Assembly: GCF_019396385.1 (NCBI RefSeq)
Contig: NZ_JAHKRN010000020.1
Span: 1-64,000, forward strand
Source of the DNA: Nonomuraea harbinensis
Lineage (GTDB): Bacteria; Actinomycetota; Actinomycetes; Streptosporangiales; Streptosporangiaceae
Direction: 5' to 3'
DNA: 64,000 nt
How positions within the stretch are numbered: the first letter of the stretch is position 1; each line of letters starts with the position of its first letter. Made by a program: the position numbers and the translations under genes. Below, piece by piece: positions 41,920-50,701 of the stretch. The notes beneath the pieces are model-generated. The model saw only the letters and a program-made list of their open reading frames with translations, ran no database searches and was not told where the DNA came from.

Positions 41920-42870
41920 TCAGATCACCCGTCCAGACCGGAGCACGGTGAGCGCCGCTCCTGCGGTGAGCAGCGCGAGGGCGAGCCCGATCAGGCCGCC
42001 GGCGAGGGGCAGCGGCTCGTCGGAGACGGTGAGCCGCAGGTCGATCGTGTCGGCGACGCCGTCGAGCCGCGCGGCGTCGGAGGCGGGGTGGTAGGCGCCG
42101 CCGGTGGTCCGCGCGATCGCGGTGAGGGTGTCCTCTTCGAGCGAGCTCTGCAGGTGGAAGCCGTCGACCTTCACCGTCGCCCCGGCCGCGGTGCCGATCC
42201 CGACGGTGTGGACCTGGACGCCCGCCTTCTGGGCCACGGCCGCGGCCTGTTCCAGGTCGCCGCCCCGGTGCTGGCCGTCGGAGAACATCACGATCGTGGC
42301 CGACGGCCAGTAGCCGATGTCGGGCGCGGCGCCGTCGCGGCCGACCGCCACCTGCTTGCCGGTGATCGCCGAGAGCGAGGCGGTGATGGCCGTCCCGAGC
42401 GAGGTGCCGCCGGTGACCTTCAGCCGGTCGATGGCCTTGAGCGCGATGGAGTGGTCGGCGTCGGGCCGCGCCGTGGTGAGGGCGCCCCGCTCGAACGCGA
42501 CCACGCCGATGTCGACGCTGTCGGGCTGGGCCGCCACGAACGCGCGGGCCGCCCGCTGCGCGGCCGCCAGCCGGGTGGGCGCGACGTCATCGGCGCTCAT
42601 GCTGTTGGAGACGTCGATGGCGAGGATGACGGTGCCGGCGGTCCGCGGCACCGGCACCATGGCCGCCGGTCCCGCGGTGGCGATCGCGAGCACCCCGACG
42701 CCGGCGATCGTCAGACCGGCTCCGAGGTACGTCCCGCGCCCGCCCCGCGCGACGACCCCGGCCGCGGCGAGTGCCGCCGTCCGGCGGCGCGCCGAGACGA
42801 CGGCCGCCCAGGCGAGCGCCACGGTGACGACCAGCCCGAGGACCAGCAGCAGCGGCGACGACAGGGTCAT
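41920..42870 (-). CDS. VWA-domain membrane protein (second copy)
   Basis: A 316-residue protein from ATG 42870, which overlaps the DUF58 stop. It has an N-terminal helix pair (LLLVLGLVVTVALAWAAVV; LGAGLTIAGVGVLAIATAG), MIDAS DVSNSMSADDV, TGGTSLGTAI and MFSDGQHRGG, and a C-terminal helix (LAGGLIGLALALLTAGAALTVL). Similar layout to the next gene suggests an old tandem duplication. One variation is DVSNS in place of DxSxS with Gly. It abuts the next start with no gap. Confidence 0.85.
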   Translation of the reverse strand: MTLSSPLLLVLGLVVTVALAWAAVVSARRRTAALAAAGVVARGGRGTYLGAGLTIAGVGVLAIATAGPAAMVPVPRTAGTVILAIDVSNSMSADDVAPTRLAAAQRAARAFVAAQPDSVDIGVVAFERGALTTARPDADHSIALKAIDRLKVTGGTSLGTAITASLSAITGKQVAVGRDGAAPDIGYWPSATIVMFSDGQHRGGDLEQAAAVAQKAGVQVHTVGIGTAAGATVKVDGFHLQSSLEEDTLTAIARTTGGAYHPASDAARLDGVADTIDLRLTVSDEPLPLAGGLIGLALALLTAGAALTVLRSGRVI

Positions 42871-43751
42871 GGCGACCGGTCCCGGGTGCGGGCGACGACC
42901 TCGACGAGCGCCTCGGCCAGGTCGCGGTCGGTGTCGACGCGGTGGACGGGCACCCCGGCGCGGCGCATGCCCGCCGCGAGCCGGGCGTCGCGGTCGTCGA
43001 CGGCCTGGCGGAACCGTACCCGGAGCAGCGGGTCGGCGGAGTCGACGACGAGTTGCTCGCCGGTCTCGGCGTCCTCGACGACGATCAGCCCGGCTTCCGG
43101 CAGCACGTCGTCGGCGGTGTCCGCGATCCGCAGGGCGACCACCTCGTGCCGCCGGGCCAGGCGCTGGAGCGAGCGTTCCCAGTCGCCGTCGCCGATGAAG
43201 TCCGACAGCACGACGACGAGCGCCCGGCGGCGGGCCAGCCGTCCGGCCGCGTCCAGCATCTCCGCCAGGTCGGTGGTGGCGCCGCCGCGGGCCTGACCGG
43301 TGCGGGCCAGTTCGGCGCCGATCCGCAGCGTGTGCCGCCGGGAGGTGCCGGGCGGCACGACACGCAGCACCCCGGTGTCGAACAGCAGGGCGCCGACGCG
43401 GTTGCCGCCCCGGCCGAACAGCCGGGCCAGGACGAGCGCGAGCTCGGCCAGCACGTCGTGCTTGCCGCGCCCCGGCCGGCCGGCCGCCATCGACGCCGAC
43501 CGGTCGAGCACCAGCCAGACCGTCAGCTCGCGGTCCTCGGTGAACACCCGCAGGTGCGGCTCGTCCAGCCGCGCGGTCACGTTCCAGTCGATGTGCCGGG
43601 CGTCGTCGCCTTCTCCGTACGGGCGCAGGCCGGTGAAGTCGATCCCGGAGCCGCGGTGCGCGGTGCTGTGGGCGCCCTGGAGCCGGCCGTCGAGCCTGCG
43701 GACGACCTTCCACTCCAGGCGGAGCAGGAGCTTCTCGGGGGCGGTGGCCAT
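42867..43751 (-). CDS. DUF58-domain protein
   Basis: A 294-residue protein. The signature is GIDFTGLRPYGEGDDARHIDWNVTARLDEPHLRVFTEDRELTVWLVLDRSASM, with the DRSASM segment resembling a VWA MIDAS. DUF58 proteins regularly sit between moxR and VWA genes and probably bind both. It is soluble. It overlaps moxR at the start and the VWA gene at the end, so all are translationally coupled. Confidence 0.9.
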   Translation of the reverse strand: MATAPEKLLLRLEWKVVRRLDGRLQGAHSTAHRGSGIDFTGLRPYGEGDDARHIDWNVTARLDEPHLRVFTEDRELTVWLVLDRSASMAAGRPGRGKHDVLAELALVLARLFGRGGNRVGALLFDTGVLRVVPPGTSRRHTLRIGAELARTGQARGGATTDLAEMLDAAGRLARRRALVVVLSDFIGDGDWERSLQRLARRHEVVALRIADTADDVLPEAGLIVVEDAETGEQLVVDSADPLLRVRFRQAVDDRDARLAAGMRRAGVPVHRVDTDRDLAEALVEVVARTRDRSP

Positions 43752-44734
43752 CAGCGGTTCTGCAGGACGACGTCGGGCGTCCAGACGGCCCCGAGCACCC
43801 TGGTGATGATCGTGTCGGCGTCGACGTCGTCCGCGAGCGCCTCGTAGGACAGCACGAGGCGGTGGCGGAGCACGTCGAGCGCGAGCTCGGTCAGGTCGTG
43901 CGGCAGGACGTAGTCGCGGCCGCGCAGGAACGCCAGCGCGCGGGCGCCCGTGACCAGCGCGATGGACGCCCGCGGGCTCGCCCCGTGGGTGACGTACGGT
44001 TCCAGCTCGCCGAGCCCGGCCGTCGCGGGGGAACGCGTCACGGCGACCAGCCGTACCGCGTAGTCGACGATCGCCGGGTCGACGTAGACCTGCTGGGCGC
44101 GGGCGCGCATGGCCATCAGGTCCTCGGCCGTGACCATGGGCTGCGGCGGCTGGGGCGGGCGCAGCGCCCGGCTGACGATCGCCTGCTCCTCGGCCTGGGT
44201 CGGATAGTCGACGACCACCTTCATCATGAACCGGTCGACCTGCGCCTCGGGCAGCGGGTAGGTGCCCTCCGACTCGATCGGGTTCTCCGTCGCCATGACC
44301 AGGAACGGCTCGGGCACCCGGAACGTCTCGCGGCCGATCGTCACCTGGTGCTCCTGCATCACCTCCAGCAGGGCGCTCTGCACCTTGGCCGGGGCGCGGT
44401 TGATCTCGTCGGCCAGCAGCAGGTTCGCGAACACCGGGCCGAGCTCGGTCCGGAACTCGCCGGAGTGCTGGTGGTAGACCCGCGTGCCCACGAGGTCGGC
44501 GGGCACCAGGTCGGGGGTGAACTGGACGCGCTGGAAGCTTCCGGCGATCGCGGCGGCCAGCGACCGCACCGCGAGCGTCTTGGCCAGGCCGGGCACGCCC
44601 TCGACGAGCAGGTGCCCGTCGGCGACCAGCGCCACGGCCATCCGCTCCAGCAGCACGTCCTGCCCGACGATGGTGCGTTTGACCTCGAACAGCACCTGTT
44701 CGAGCGGGTGGGCCGGGTCGGGGGAAGAGGTCAT
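43751..44734 (-). CDS. MoxR-type AAA+ ATPase
   Basis: A 327-residue protein. ATG 44734 is chosen because GAAGGA lies 7 bases upstream and the sequence from there matches the family start (LEQVLFEVKRTIVGQDVLLERM). Walker A GVPGLAKT, Walker B LLADEINRAP, sensor 1 MATENPIESEGTYPLPEAQVDRF and the C-terminal lid helix are intact. It is thought to remodel client proteins together with VWA partners. It is separated from the protease stop by 13 bases. Confidence 0.93.
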   Translation of the reverse strand: MTSSPDPAHPLEQVLFEVKRTIVGQDVLLERMAVALVADGHLLVEGVPGLAKTLAVRSLAAAIAGSFQRVQFTPDLVPADLVGTRVYHQHSGEFRTELGPVFANLLLADEINRAPAKVQSALLEVMQEHQVTIGRETFRVPEPFLVMATENPIESEGTYPLPEAQVDRFMMKVVVDYPTQAEEQAIVSRALRPPQPPQPMVTAEDLMAMRARAQQVYVDPAIVDYAVRLVAVTRSPATAGLGELEPYVTHGASPRASIALVTGARALAFLRGRDYVLPHDLTELALDVLRHRLVLSYEALADDVDADTIITRVLGAVWTPDVVLQNR

Positions 44735-44747
44735 CGCATTCCTTCGG

Positions 44748-45545
44748 TCAGATCTGGGGTCCGTCGCCCGGCGGGCCGTCGCCTTCGTCACCGCCCAGGG
44801 CGGCGCCGATCGGCACCGCGAACGCGATGCCGGCGAACGCCTCGTCGCCTCCCGGGTCGGCGATCGAGACGACGATGCCGATGACCAGGCCGCGGGCGTC
44901 CAGGAGGGGGCCGCCGGAGCTGCCCGGGTTGACGGAGGCGTCGAACTGGATGAGCCCTCTCAGGCCGCCCTTGTCGGTGCTGCGGTTCAGGCCCGACACC
45001 ACGCCGGTGGAGACACTGTGGGCCAGGCCCAGCGGGTTGCCGATCGCCACGACGGGCGCGCCCACGGCCGCGGCGCCGCCGAGCGTCGCCGGGACGACGA
45101 TCTCCGGCAGCTTCGCGGGCTTGAGCATCGCGATGTCGAGCTTGGGGTCGGACGACACGACGGCGGCCTTCGCCCTGGTGCCGTCGGCGAACGTCAGGGT
45201 GACGTCCTTCGCGTCCTCGACGACGTGGTGCGCCGTCAGGATCGTGCCGTCCTCGGCCGCGATCACCCCGGTGCCGAGCGACTTCCCGGCGCGGATGACC
45301 ACCACCGACGGGCCGACCCTGTCGAAGACCTCGGGCACCGTGAGGGTCGCGCTGGGGGTCGGCGTCGCGCTCGGCGCGGGCGCGGCTTCCTCGCCGTTCC
45401 CGCCGCTGCTTCCCAGCCAGTACGCCAGCACGGCCACGACGACGAGTGCCACTCCCCCGACGACGAACCACCGAGCCCTACCGGCCATGGCTCCCTGAGT
45501 TCCCTGAGCCTCGGCCGCACCCGTCTTCTGCGGCACGTGCTCCAT
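44748..45545 (-). CDS. Membrane-anchored trypsin-like serine protease (HtrA/DegP type)
   Basis: A 265-residue protein. ATG 45545 gives a short cytoplasmic stretch, one transmembrane helix (WFVVGGVALVVVAVLAYWLG) and an Ala/Pro/Thr linker; the longer frame upstream is non-coding. The catalytic triad is His (ILTAHHVVED), Asp (SSDPKLDIAML) and Ser (NPGSSGGPLLD). No PDZ domain follows, so it is a short HtrA form. The protease domain should be outside the cell. It is first in the operon with moxR, DUF58 and VWA genes, suggesting a joint envelope quality-control role. Confidence 0.88.
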   Translation of the reverse strand: MEHVPQKTGAAEAQGTQGAMAGRARWFVVGGVALVVVAVLAYWLGSSGGNGEEAAPAPSATPTPSATLTVPEVFDRVGPSVVVIRAGKSLGTGVIAAEDGTILTAHHVVEDAKDVTLTFADGTRAKAAVVSSDPKLDIAMLKPAKLPEIVVPATLGGAAAVGAPVVAIGNPLGLAHSVSTGVVSGLNRSTDKGGLRGLIQFDASVNPGSSGGPLLDARGLVIGIVVSIADPGGDEAFAGIAFAVPIGAALGGDEGDGPPGDGPQI

Positions 45546-45695
45546 CGCCCCATCGTCATAAATTTCAGGCGAAAGTGCTACAAACTCCGCCTGAGAACTC
45601 CATGAGAACCGAGCGAGTCCCATCAGGCATCGATCCGTGACGTACCGGCGCATCCAACGGAGTAGGACTTCCCTGGAGAATCCGGAGATGACGGG

Positions 45696-46436
45696 ATGAC
45701 CAGATTCCTCGTCGCGCTCGCCGCCGTACTGACACTCACCGCCTGCGCTCCGCCGTCCCCCGACGTGGCGGCGCTCGACCACGAGTTCGCCCGGCGGTCC
45801 ACCGTACGCGTGGACGTCGAGCTCACCGTCCGGGCCGACGACGCGCCCGCTGGACACACCTTCCGCCAGCGCGGCGTGCTGAAGCTCAGCCCGTCGGGAG
45901 CGGACGGTGCGGACCTCGTCCTGGAGTCGTCCCACGACGGGCCGCGGTCCCTGCACTCGATCCAGACCGGTGGCCACGTCTACTACGACCGGCCGCCCTG
46001 GTCACGGATGCCCCTCGTGGCCGACGAGGTCACCTGCGACGTGCCGTCCTACATCGGCTGCCTCGTGGACGTGCTCCGGCCCGGGGTCGCCGAGGCGCTG
46101 CTCGCCGCTTCCGTCTCGACGGCGCCGGACGGGGCGGGGACCGTACGGCACAGCGGTGTCATCACCGGCGATAGGCTCCATCAGGCCGCCGGGAAGAGAC
46201 TTCTCTCCCTGCCCATGAGCGTGGTCCCGGCGGCCCTGTCCGGCGACGCGGAGCACTCCTGGTCGATGTGGATCGGCGCCGACGGGCTGCCGCGCCGCGT
46301 CCAGGCGTCCGGCCCGATGAGCTCGGTGGTGCCCGAACCGGTGAGCGGTCTCTTCATGACCGTGGACATCCGCTTCCACGACTGGGGCGGGTCCCGGACG
46401 ATCAGCGCCCCGGCCGGCTACATCGACGTCGGGTGA
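45696..46436 (+). CDS. Lipoprotein of LppX/LprG-like type
   Basis: A 246-residue protein. Signal peptide MTRFLVALAAVLTLTAC with lipobox LTAC. The mature part has the long antiparallel sheet pattern of LolA-like actinobacterial lipoproteins (STVRVDVELTVRAD, GVLKLSPSGADGADLVLES, SWSMWIGADGLPRRVQASGPM, VDIRFHDWGG). Such proteins carry lipids or sense envelope state. It has a Cys pair near residues 110-120 (VTCDVPSYIGC). It is divergent from the protease operon. The family call is by pattern, not by a decisive motif. Confidence 0.65.
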   Translation: MTRFLVALAAVLTLTACAPPSPDVAALDHEFARRSTVRVDVELTVRADDAPAGHTFRQRGVLKLSPSGADGADLVLESSHDGPRSLHSIQTGGHVYYDRPPWSRMPLVADEVTCDVPSYIGCLVDVLRPGVAEALLAASVSTAPDGAGTVRHSGVITGDRLHQAAGKRLLSLPMSVVPAALSGDAEHSWSMWIGADGLPRRVQASGPMSSVVPEPVSGLFMTVDIRFHDWGGSRTISAPAGYIDVG

Positions 46437-46551
46437 CCGTACGGCCGAAAACCGGTTGCCTCGCGTGATCATCGTCCGGGAATGTGGTGTCCATGATGCT
46501 TTGACGGACAACGCCCCCTGATCCCCCATCCTGTTCAGCGAAGAGAGCGTC

Positions 46552-47676
46552 TTGTCTCAGCAAACCTCGGCCACCGTCGCCGTGTTCGCCTCCCCCACGA
46601 GCTGGATCGAGTCCGACGCCCTCGACCAGTGTCACCAGGTGGCCGCGCTCGACGGCATGATCCACGTCGCCGCCATGCCTGACCTGCACCCGGGCAAGGG
46701 CGCCCCCATCGGCGCCGCCATGACGTCGGCCACGCTGTACCCGTTCCTGGTGGGCTCCGACATCGGCTGCGGCATCGCCGTGTTCCCCATCAGGCTCAGG
46801 CGCGCCGACCCGGCCAGGCTCGCCGCCCGGTTCCCCGACCTCGACCACGCACCGGACGCCGACGACCCGGCGTGGGACGTGGTGGAGGGCGACATCCCCG
46901 CCGGTCACGTCGAAGGGCTCGGCACGGTCGGCCGGGGCAACCACTTCGTCGAGCTGGCGCGCGTCGGGACCGTCTTCGAGCCGGACCACGCGAGCCGGCT
47001 CGGGCTGGCCGCCGGCGACCTGGTGCTCGTCGTCCACAGCGGCTCGCGCGGCCTGGGCGAACGGATCCTGCGCGCGCACACCGAGGTCCACGGCGCCGGC
47101 CCCGCCCCCGATCCCGCCGCCTACCTGGCGATGCACGACGACGCCGTACGGTGGGGCTCGCTCAACCGGCGGCTGATGGCCGCCCGGGTCGCCCACGCCC
47201 TGGGCACGGAGCCCGCCGAGCCGGTCGTCGACCAGTGCCACAACCTGGTCGAGGTCCGCGACGGGGTCTACCTGCACCGCAAGGGGGCGGCGCCGGGCGA
47301 CGGCCGCGACGTCCTCATCGCCGGCACCCGCGGCACCCCGTCCTATCTCGTGGCCGCCCACGCCGGGCCAGAAGCGAACCATTCCGTGGCGCACGGCGCG
47401 GGCCGCAAGATGTCGCGGGCGGACGCCCTGCGCCGGGGCCGGGCCAAGCACACGGTCGAGGAGCTGCGCCGCACCCCGGTGGGATCGCTGGTGGTGTGCG
47501 GCGACCGGCAACTGCTCTTCGAGGAGGCGCCGACGGCCTACAAACGCATCGAGCAGGTGATCGCCGACCTCGTGGAGCACGGCCTGGCCACGCCCGTGGC
47601 CACCACGGTCCCCCTGGTCACCTACAAGACAGCCGACATCGGAAGGGACCGGCGCCGTAAGAGAGGACGGTCGTGA
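46552..47676 (+). CDS. RtcB-type RNA ligase, release-factor-H linked
   Basis: A 374-residue protein. The start is TTG with GAAGAGAG upstream. The ligase joins 2',3'-cyclic phosphate or 3'-phosphate ends to 5'-OH ends using GTP and Mn. Key blocks are GSDIGCGIAVFP (metal Cys), GRGNHFVEL, VHSGSRGLGE and HGAGRKMSRADALRRG with the His that becomes guanylylated. It is shorter than housekeeping RtcB (about 408). It overlaps the release factor H gene by GTGA, the arrangement of the RtcB2-PrfH rRNA repair pair. Confidence 0.92.
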   Translation: MSQQTSATVAVFASPTSWIESDALDQCHQVAALDGMIHVAAMPDLHPGKGAPIGAAMTSATLYPFLVGSDIGCGIAVFPIRLRRADPARLAARFPDLDHAPDADDPAWDVVEGDIPAGHVEGLGTVGRGNHFVELARVGTVFEPDHASRLGLAAGDLVLVVHSGSRGLGERILRAHTEVHGAGPAPDPAAYLAMHDDAVRWGSLNRRLMAARVAHALGTEPAEPVVDQCHNLVEVRDGVYLHRKGAAPGDGRDVLIAGTRGTPSYLVAAHAGPEANHSVAHGAGRKMSRADALRRGRAKHTVEELRRTPVGSLVVCGDRQLLFEEAPTAYKRIEQVIADLVEHGLATPVATTVPLVTYKTADIGRDRRRKRGRS

Positions 47677-48281
47677 GCGTCCACCTGCTCCTGTCGGCCG
47701 GGCGTGGCCCGCAGGAGTGCGCCTGGGCGCTGGCCCGGCTCCTGCACCGCCTGGAAGCCGACGCCGCCCGGCGGCGTCTGGAGACCCAGCGCGCCCAGGT
47801 CGTGCCCGGTGACCGGCCCGGCACGTACCGATCGGTCGTCGTCCGGATCACGGGAGCCGACGCGGAGACGTTCGCCGCCTCCTGGACCGGGACCCTGTGC
47901 TGGCAGGCCCCCAGCCCGTACCGGGCCCGCGCGGGCCGCAAGAACTGGTATGTCATCGCCCAGCCGTGTGAGGTCGAGGCCCCGTCCACCACCTTCGCCG
48001 AAGCGGACGTCGACGTCGTCGCCTGCCGCACCGGCGGGCCAGGCGGGCAGCACCGCAACAAGGCGAGCACCGCGGTGCGCGCGACCCACCGGCCCACGGG
48101 TCTCGTCGTGGTGGTCGACACCGAGCGGCTGTTCAGCCTCAACCGCCGCCTCGCCATGCGCCTGCTGCGCGAACGCATCGAGCGCGGCGACGAGGCCGCG
48201 GCGCGCGACCTCACCACCGCCCGCTGGCGCGTCCACGACGAGCTCGTCCGAGGCGACCCCACCCGGGTCGAACGCCCGTGA
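47673..48281 (+). CDS. prfH: Peptide chain release factor H
   Basis: A 202-residue protein with a GTG start coupled to the RNA ligase stop. It has a class I release-factor catalytic domain with TGGPGGQHRNK (GGQ at 124-126) but lacks the codon-recognition domain of RF1/RF2. The N-terminal 90 residues are the PrfH type (HLLLSAGRGPQECAWALARLLHRLE; SYR-like SPYRARAGRKNWYV). PrfH is reported to release peptides from ribosomes cut in the decoding centre so that RtcB can reseal the 16S rRNA. Damage could come from a ribotoxin. Confidence 0.92.
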   Translation: MSVHLLLSAGRGPQECAWALARLLHRLEADAARRRLETQRAQVVPGDRPGTYRSVVVRITGADAETFAASWTGTLCWQAPSPYRARAGRKNWYVIAQPCEVEAPSTTFAEADVDVVACRTGGPGGQHRNKASTAVRATHRPTGLVVVVDTERLFSLNRRLAMRLLRERIERGDEAAARDLTTARWRVHDELVRGDPTRVERP

Positions 48282-48350
48282 CCGCCCAGCTCACCGGACC
48301 GGCGACGCCTGCCTCCCCGCGCGGCGCGGGCACGCCTTAGGATCAGGGCC

Positions 48351-49295
48351 ATGGCCTTGACGGTGAGCGACGTCGACCGGTTCGAGGCCTCCAGGCCGCG
48401 TCTGGAGGCCATCGCCTACCGCCTGCTCGGCTCCGCCGGTGAGGCCGAGGACGCCGTGCAGGAGACGTTCCTGCGCTGGCAGGCCGCCGACGCCGAGCAC
48501 ATCGAGGTGCTGGAGGCGTGGCTCACGAAGGTCCTCACCAACCTGTGCCTCAACCAGCTCACCTCCGCGCGGGCGCGCCGCGAGACCTACGTGGGCCGAT
48601 GGCTGCCCGAGCCGCTGCTCGCCGGCGACCCGATGCTCGGCCCCGCCGACACCGCCGAGCAGCGCGAGTCGGTCTCGTACGCGGTGCTCGCCCTCATGGA
48701 GCGCCTGTCCCCCGGCGAGCGGGCGGTCTACGTGCTGCGGGAGGCGTTCGACTTCCCGCACCGGGAGATCGCCGAGATCCTCGACATCTCCGAGGCCGCC
48801 AGCCAGCAGACCTTCCACCGCGCCAAGAAGCACGTCGCGGCCGGCAAGGCGCGCGCCGAGGTCGACGAGGCCGCCGCCCGGCGGATCATCGAGGAGTTCC
48901 TGACGGCCGCCGCCACGGGCAAGACCGAGCCGCTCGTGCGCCTGCTCACCGAGGACGCCGTCTCGGTCGGCGACGGCGGCGGGAAGGTCCCGGCCCGGGT
49001 CAAGCCGTTCGAGGGCGCGGTCGCGGTCGCCAAGTTCGTCCGGGGGCTGGTCAGGCCCGCCGCGGCCAAGCGCGCGTTCACCGGCGGCGCGCCCGAGGTC
49101 TACGCCTGGACCGCCAACGGCGGCCCCGCCGTGGTGGCCGTCGTCGACGGCCGGGTCGTCGGCGTCATGTGCCTGAGGGTCACCGACGAGGGCATCGCCG
49201 AGCTCTACAACCAGGTCAACCCCGACAAGCTCGAACGGGCGACCGCGCGCTGGGCGGCATCCGATCACGGGGAACCCCTGTTCACCATTTTGTGA
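48351..49295 (+). CDS. ECF41-like sigma factor with SnoaL-like C-terminus
   Basis: A 314-residue protein. Sigma-2 (RLEAIAYRLLGSAGEAEDAVQETFLRW) and sigma-4 (LSPGERAVYVLREAFDFPHREIAEILDISEAASQQTFHRAKKHV) are followed by a C-terminal SnoaL_2-like domain (RIIEEFLTAAATGKTEPLVRLLTEDAVSVGDGGGKVPA). The family markers GDGGGK and a late NPDKL match ECF41/SigJ sigma factors, which lack an anti-sigma gene and use the C-terminal domain for control. They normally drive the adjacent carboxymuconolactone decarboxylase, oxidoreductase or epimerase gene. Here the next gene is an oxidoreductase. Confidence 0.9.
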   Translation: MALTVSDVDRFEASRPRLEAIAYRLLGSAGEAEDAVQETFLRWQAADAEHIEVLEAWLTKVLTNLCLNQLTSARARRETYVGRWLPEPLLAGDPMLGPADTAEQRESVSYAVLALMERLSPGERAVYVLREAFDFPHREIAEILDISEAASQQTFHRAKKHVAAGKARAEVDEAAARRIIEEFLTAAATGKTEPLVRLLTEDAVSVGDGGGKVPARVKPFEGAVAVAKFVRGLVRPAAAKRAFTGGAPEVYAWTANGGPAVVAVVDGRVVGVMCLRVTDEGIAELYNQVNPDKLERATARWAASDHGEPLFTIL

Positions 49296-49377
49296 GGCGC
49301 TTCACACCGCGTTCCTGTCAGGAAACGGCGGGCTGTCCGGTTCAAAGGGCACATCCGCGTAAGACAGGAGCGAGGAA

Positions 49378-50574
49378 ATGCAGCATCGCGTCATCGTCCT
49401 CGGCGCCGGCTACTCCGGGGCCATCGCCGCCGGCCGTCTCGCCAAGCGGCTCCATCGCGAGGACGTCGCCATCACTCTCGTCAACTCCGAGCCCGACTTC
49501 GTGGAGCGGATCCGCATGCACCAGCTGGCGGTGGGCCAGGACCTCAAGCCCCGGCCGTACAGCGAGATGTTCGCCGGCACCGGCGTCGAGGTGAGGATCG
49601 CGAACGTCACCGGCGTCGACGTCGACGGCAAGACCGTCACCGTCACCGGCCCGAAGGGCGCCGCGCAGCTCGCGTACGACACGCTCGTCTACGCCCTCGG
49701 CAGCGGCTGGAACCCGCAGGGCGTCCCGGGGACCGCCGAGCACGCCTATGAGATCGCCGGCCGCCCCGGGGCGCTCAGGCTGCGGGAGCGCCTGGCCCGT
49801 CTCGGCGCCGGGGAGAGGGTGGTGGTCGTCGGCGGCGGCCTCACCGGCCTGGAGGCCGCGACCGAGATCGCCGAGTCCCGCCCGGACCTCGACGTCGCCC
49901 TCGCCGCCGACGGCGGCCTCGGCGACGGGCTGTCGCCGAAGGGCCGTGCGCACCTGTGGAAGGTCTTCGGCAAGCTGGGGATCACCGTGTACGAGCACGC
50001 CGCCGTGACCCGCGTGGACGAGGACCGTGTGGCCACCGCCGACGGCAGGGACATCCCGGCCGCGGTCACCGTGTGGACGACCGGCTTCGCGGTCCACCCG
50101 ATCGCGAAGGCGACCGCCCTGAAGGTCACCGGCACCGGCCAGATCGTGGTCGACGGGATGATGCGCTCGGTCTCGCACCCGGACGTGTACGCCGTCGGCG
50201 ACGCGGCCTTGGCGATGGGCGCCGGGGACAAGCCGCTGCGGATGTCGTGCGCCTCGGGAGGGCCGATGGCATGGCAGGCGGCCGACGCCATCGCGGCGGG
50301 GCTGACCGGCGGGAAGCTCCCCAACGCGCCGCTCCGCTACTTCAACCAGTGCATCTCCCTGGGCCGCAAGGAGGGCCTGATCCAGTACGTCACCGCCGAC
50401 GACCGCGCGAGGCGGGCGGCTCTGACCGGGCGGATCGCCGCCGTCTACAAGGAAGTGGTCTGCAAGGGCGCCGCCTGGAACGTCGCCAACCCGACATTCG
50501 GACTCCCGGTCCGCCGCCGCCGCGTCACCCCGGAGCGGGCCGCCAAGGCCTCGGCCGCCAGAGCGTCCGCCTAA
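49378..50574 (+). CDS. FAD/NAD(P)-dependent oxidoreductase (NDH-2 type)
   Basis: A 398-residue protein. It has two dinucleotide folds: VIVLGAGYSGAIAAGRLAKRL at the start for FAD, and VVVVGGGLTGLEAATEIAES near residue 145 for NAD(P)H. The FAD contact VYAVGDAALAMG appears late. It resembles type II NADH dehydrogenases/ferredoxin reductases; there is no membrane helix, so the partner is unclear. The 82-base gap before it, with TGTCAGG at 49316, probably contains the ECF-type promoter used by the preceding sigma factor. Confidence 0.88.
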   Translation: MQHRVIVLGAGYSGAIAAGRLAKRLHREDVAITLVNSEPDFVERIRMHQLAVGQDLKPRPYSEMFAGTGVEVRIANVTGVDVDGKTVTVTGPKGAAQLAYDTLVYALGSGWNPQGVPGTAEHAYEIAGRPGALRLRERLARLGAGERVVVVGGGLTGLEAATEIAESRPDLDVALAADGGLGDGLSPKGRAHLWKVFGKLGITVYEHAAVTRVDEDRVATADGRDIPAAVTVWTTGFAVHPIAKATALKVTGTGQIVVDGMMRSVSHPDVYAVGDAALAMGAGDKPLRMSCASGGPMAWQAADAIAAGLTGGKLPNAPLRYFNQCISLGRKEGLIQYVTADDRARRAALTGRIAAVYKEVVCKGAAWNVANPTFGLPVRRRRVTPERAAKASAARASA

Positions 50575-50640
50575 CGTGCGGCGACCTCCAGGCGGGGCGG
50601 CGCGCGAAGCGACGTCCGTGCGGGACGCACGAATCTCCCT

Positions 50641-50680
50641 GTCATCACCCCCGCACGAGGCAGCGTGCGGGGGTGATGAC
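50641..50680. terminator. Perfect 17-bp hairpin
   Basis: GTCATCACCCCCGCACG and CGTGCGGGGGTGATGAC enclose AGGCAG. It lies 66 bases after the oxidoreductase stop and 21 bases before the TetR start. It is most likely a terminator; a regulator site for the TetR gene is the other option. Confidence 0.6.
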
Positions 50681-50701
50681 GCCGCGTGAGATGCTGCATC
50701 G

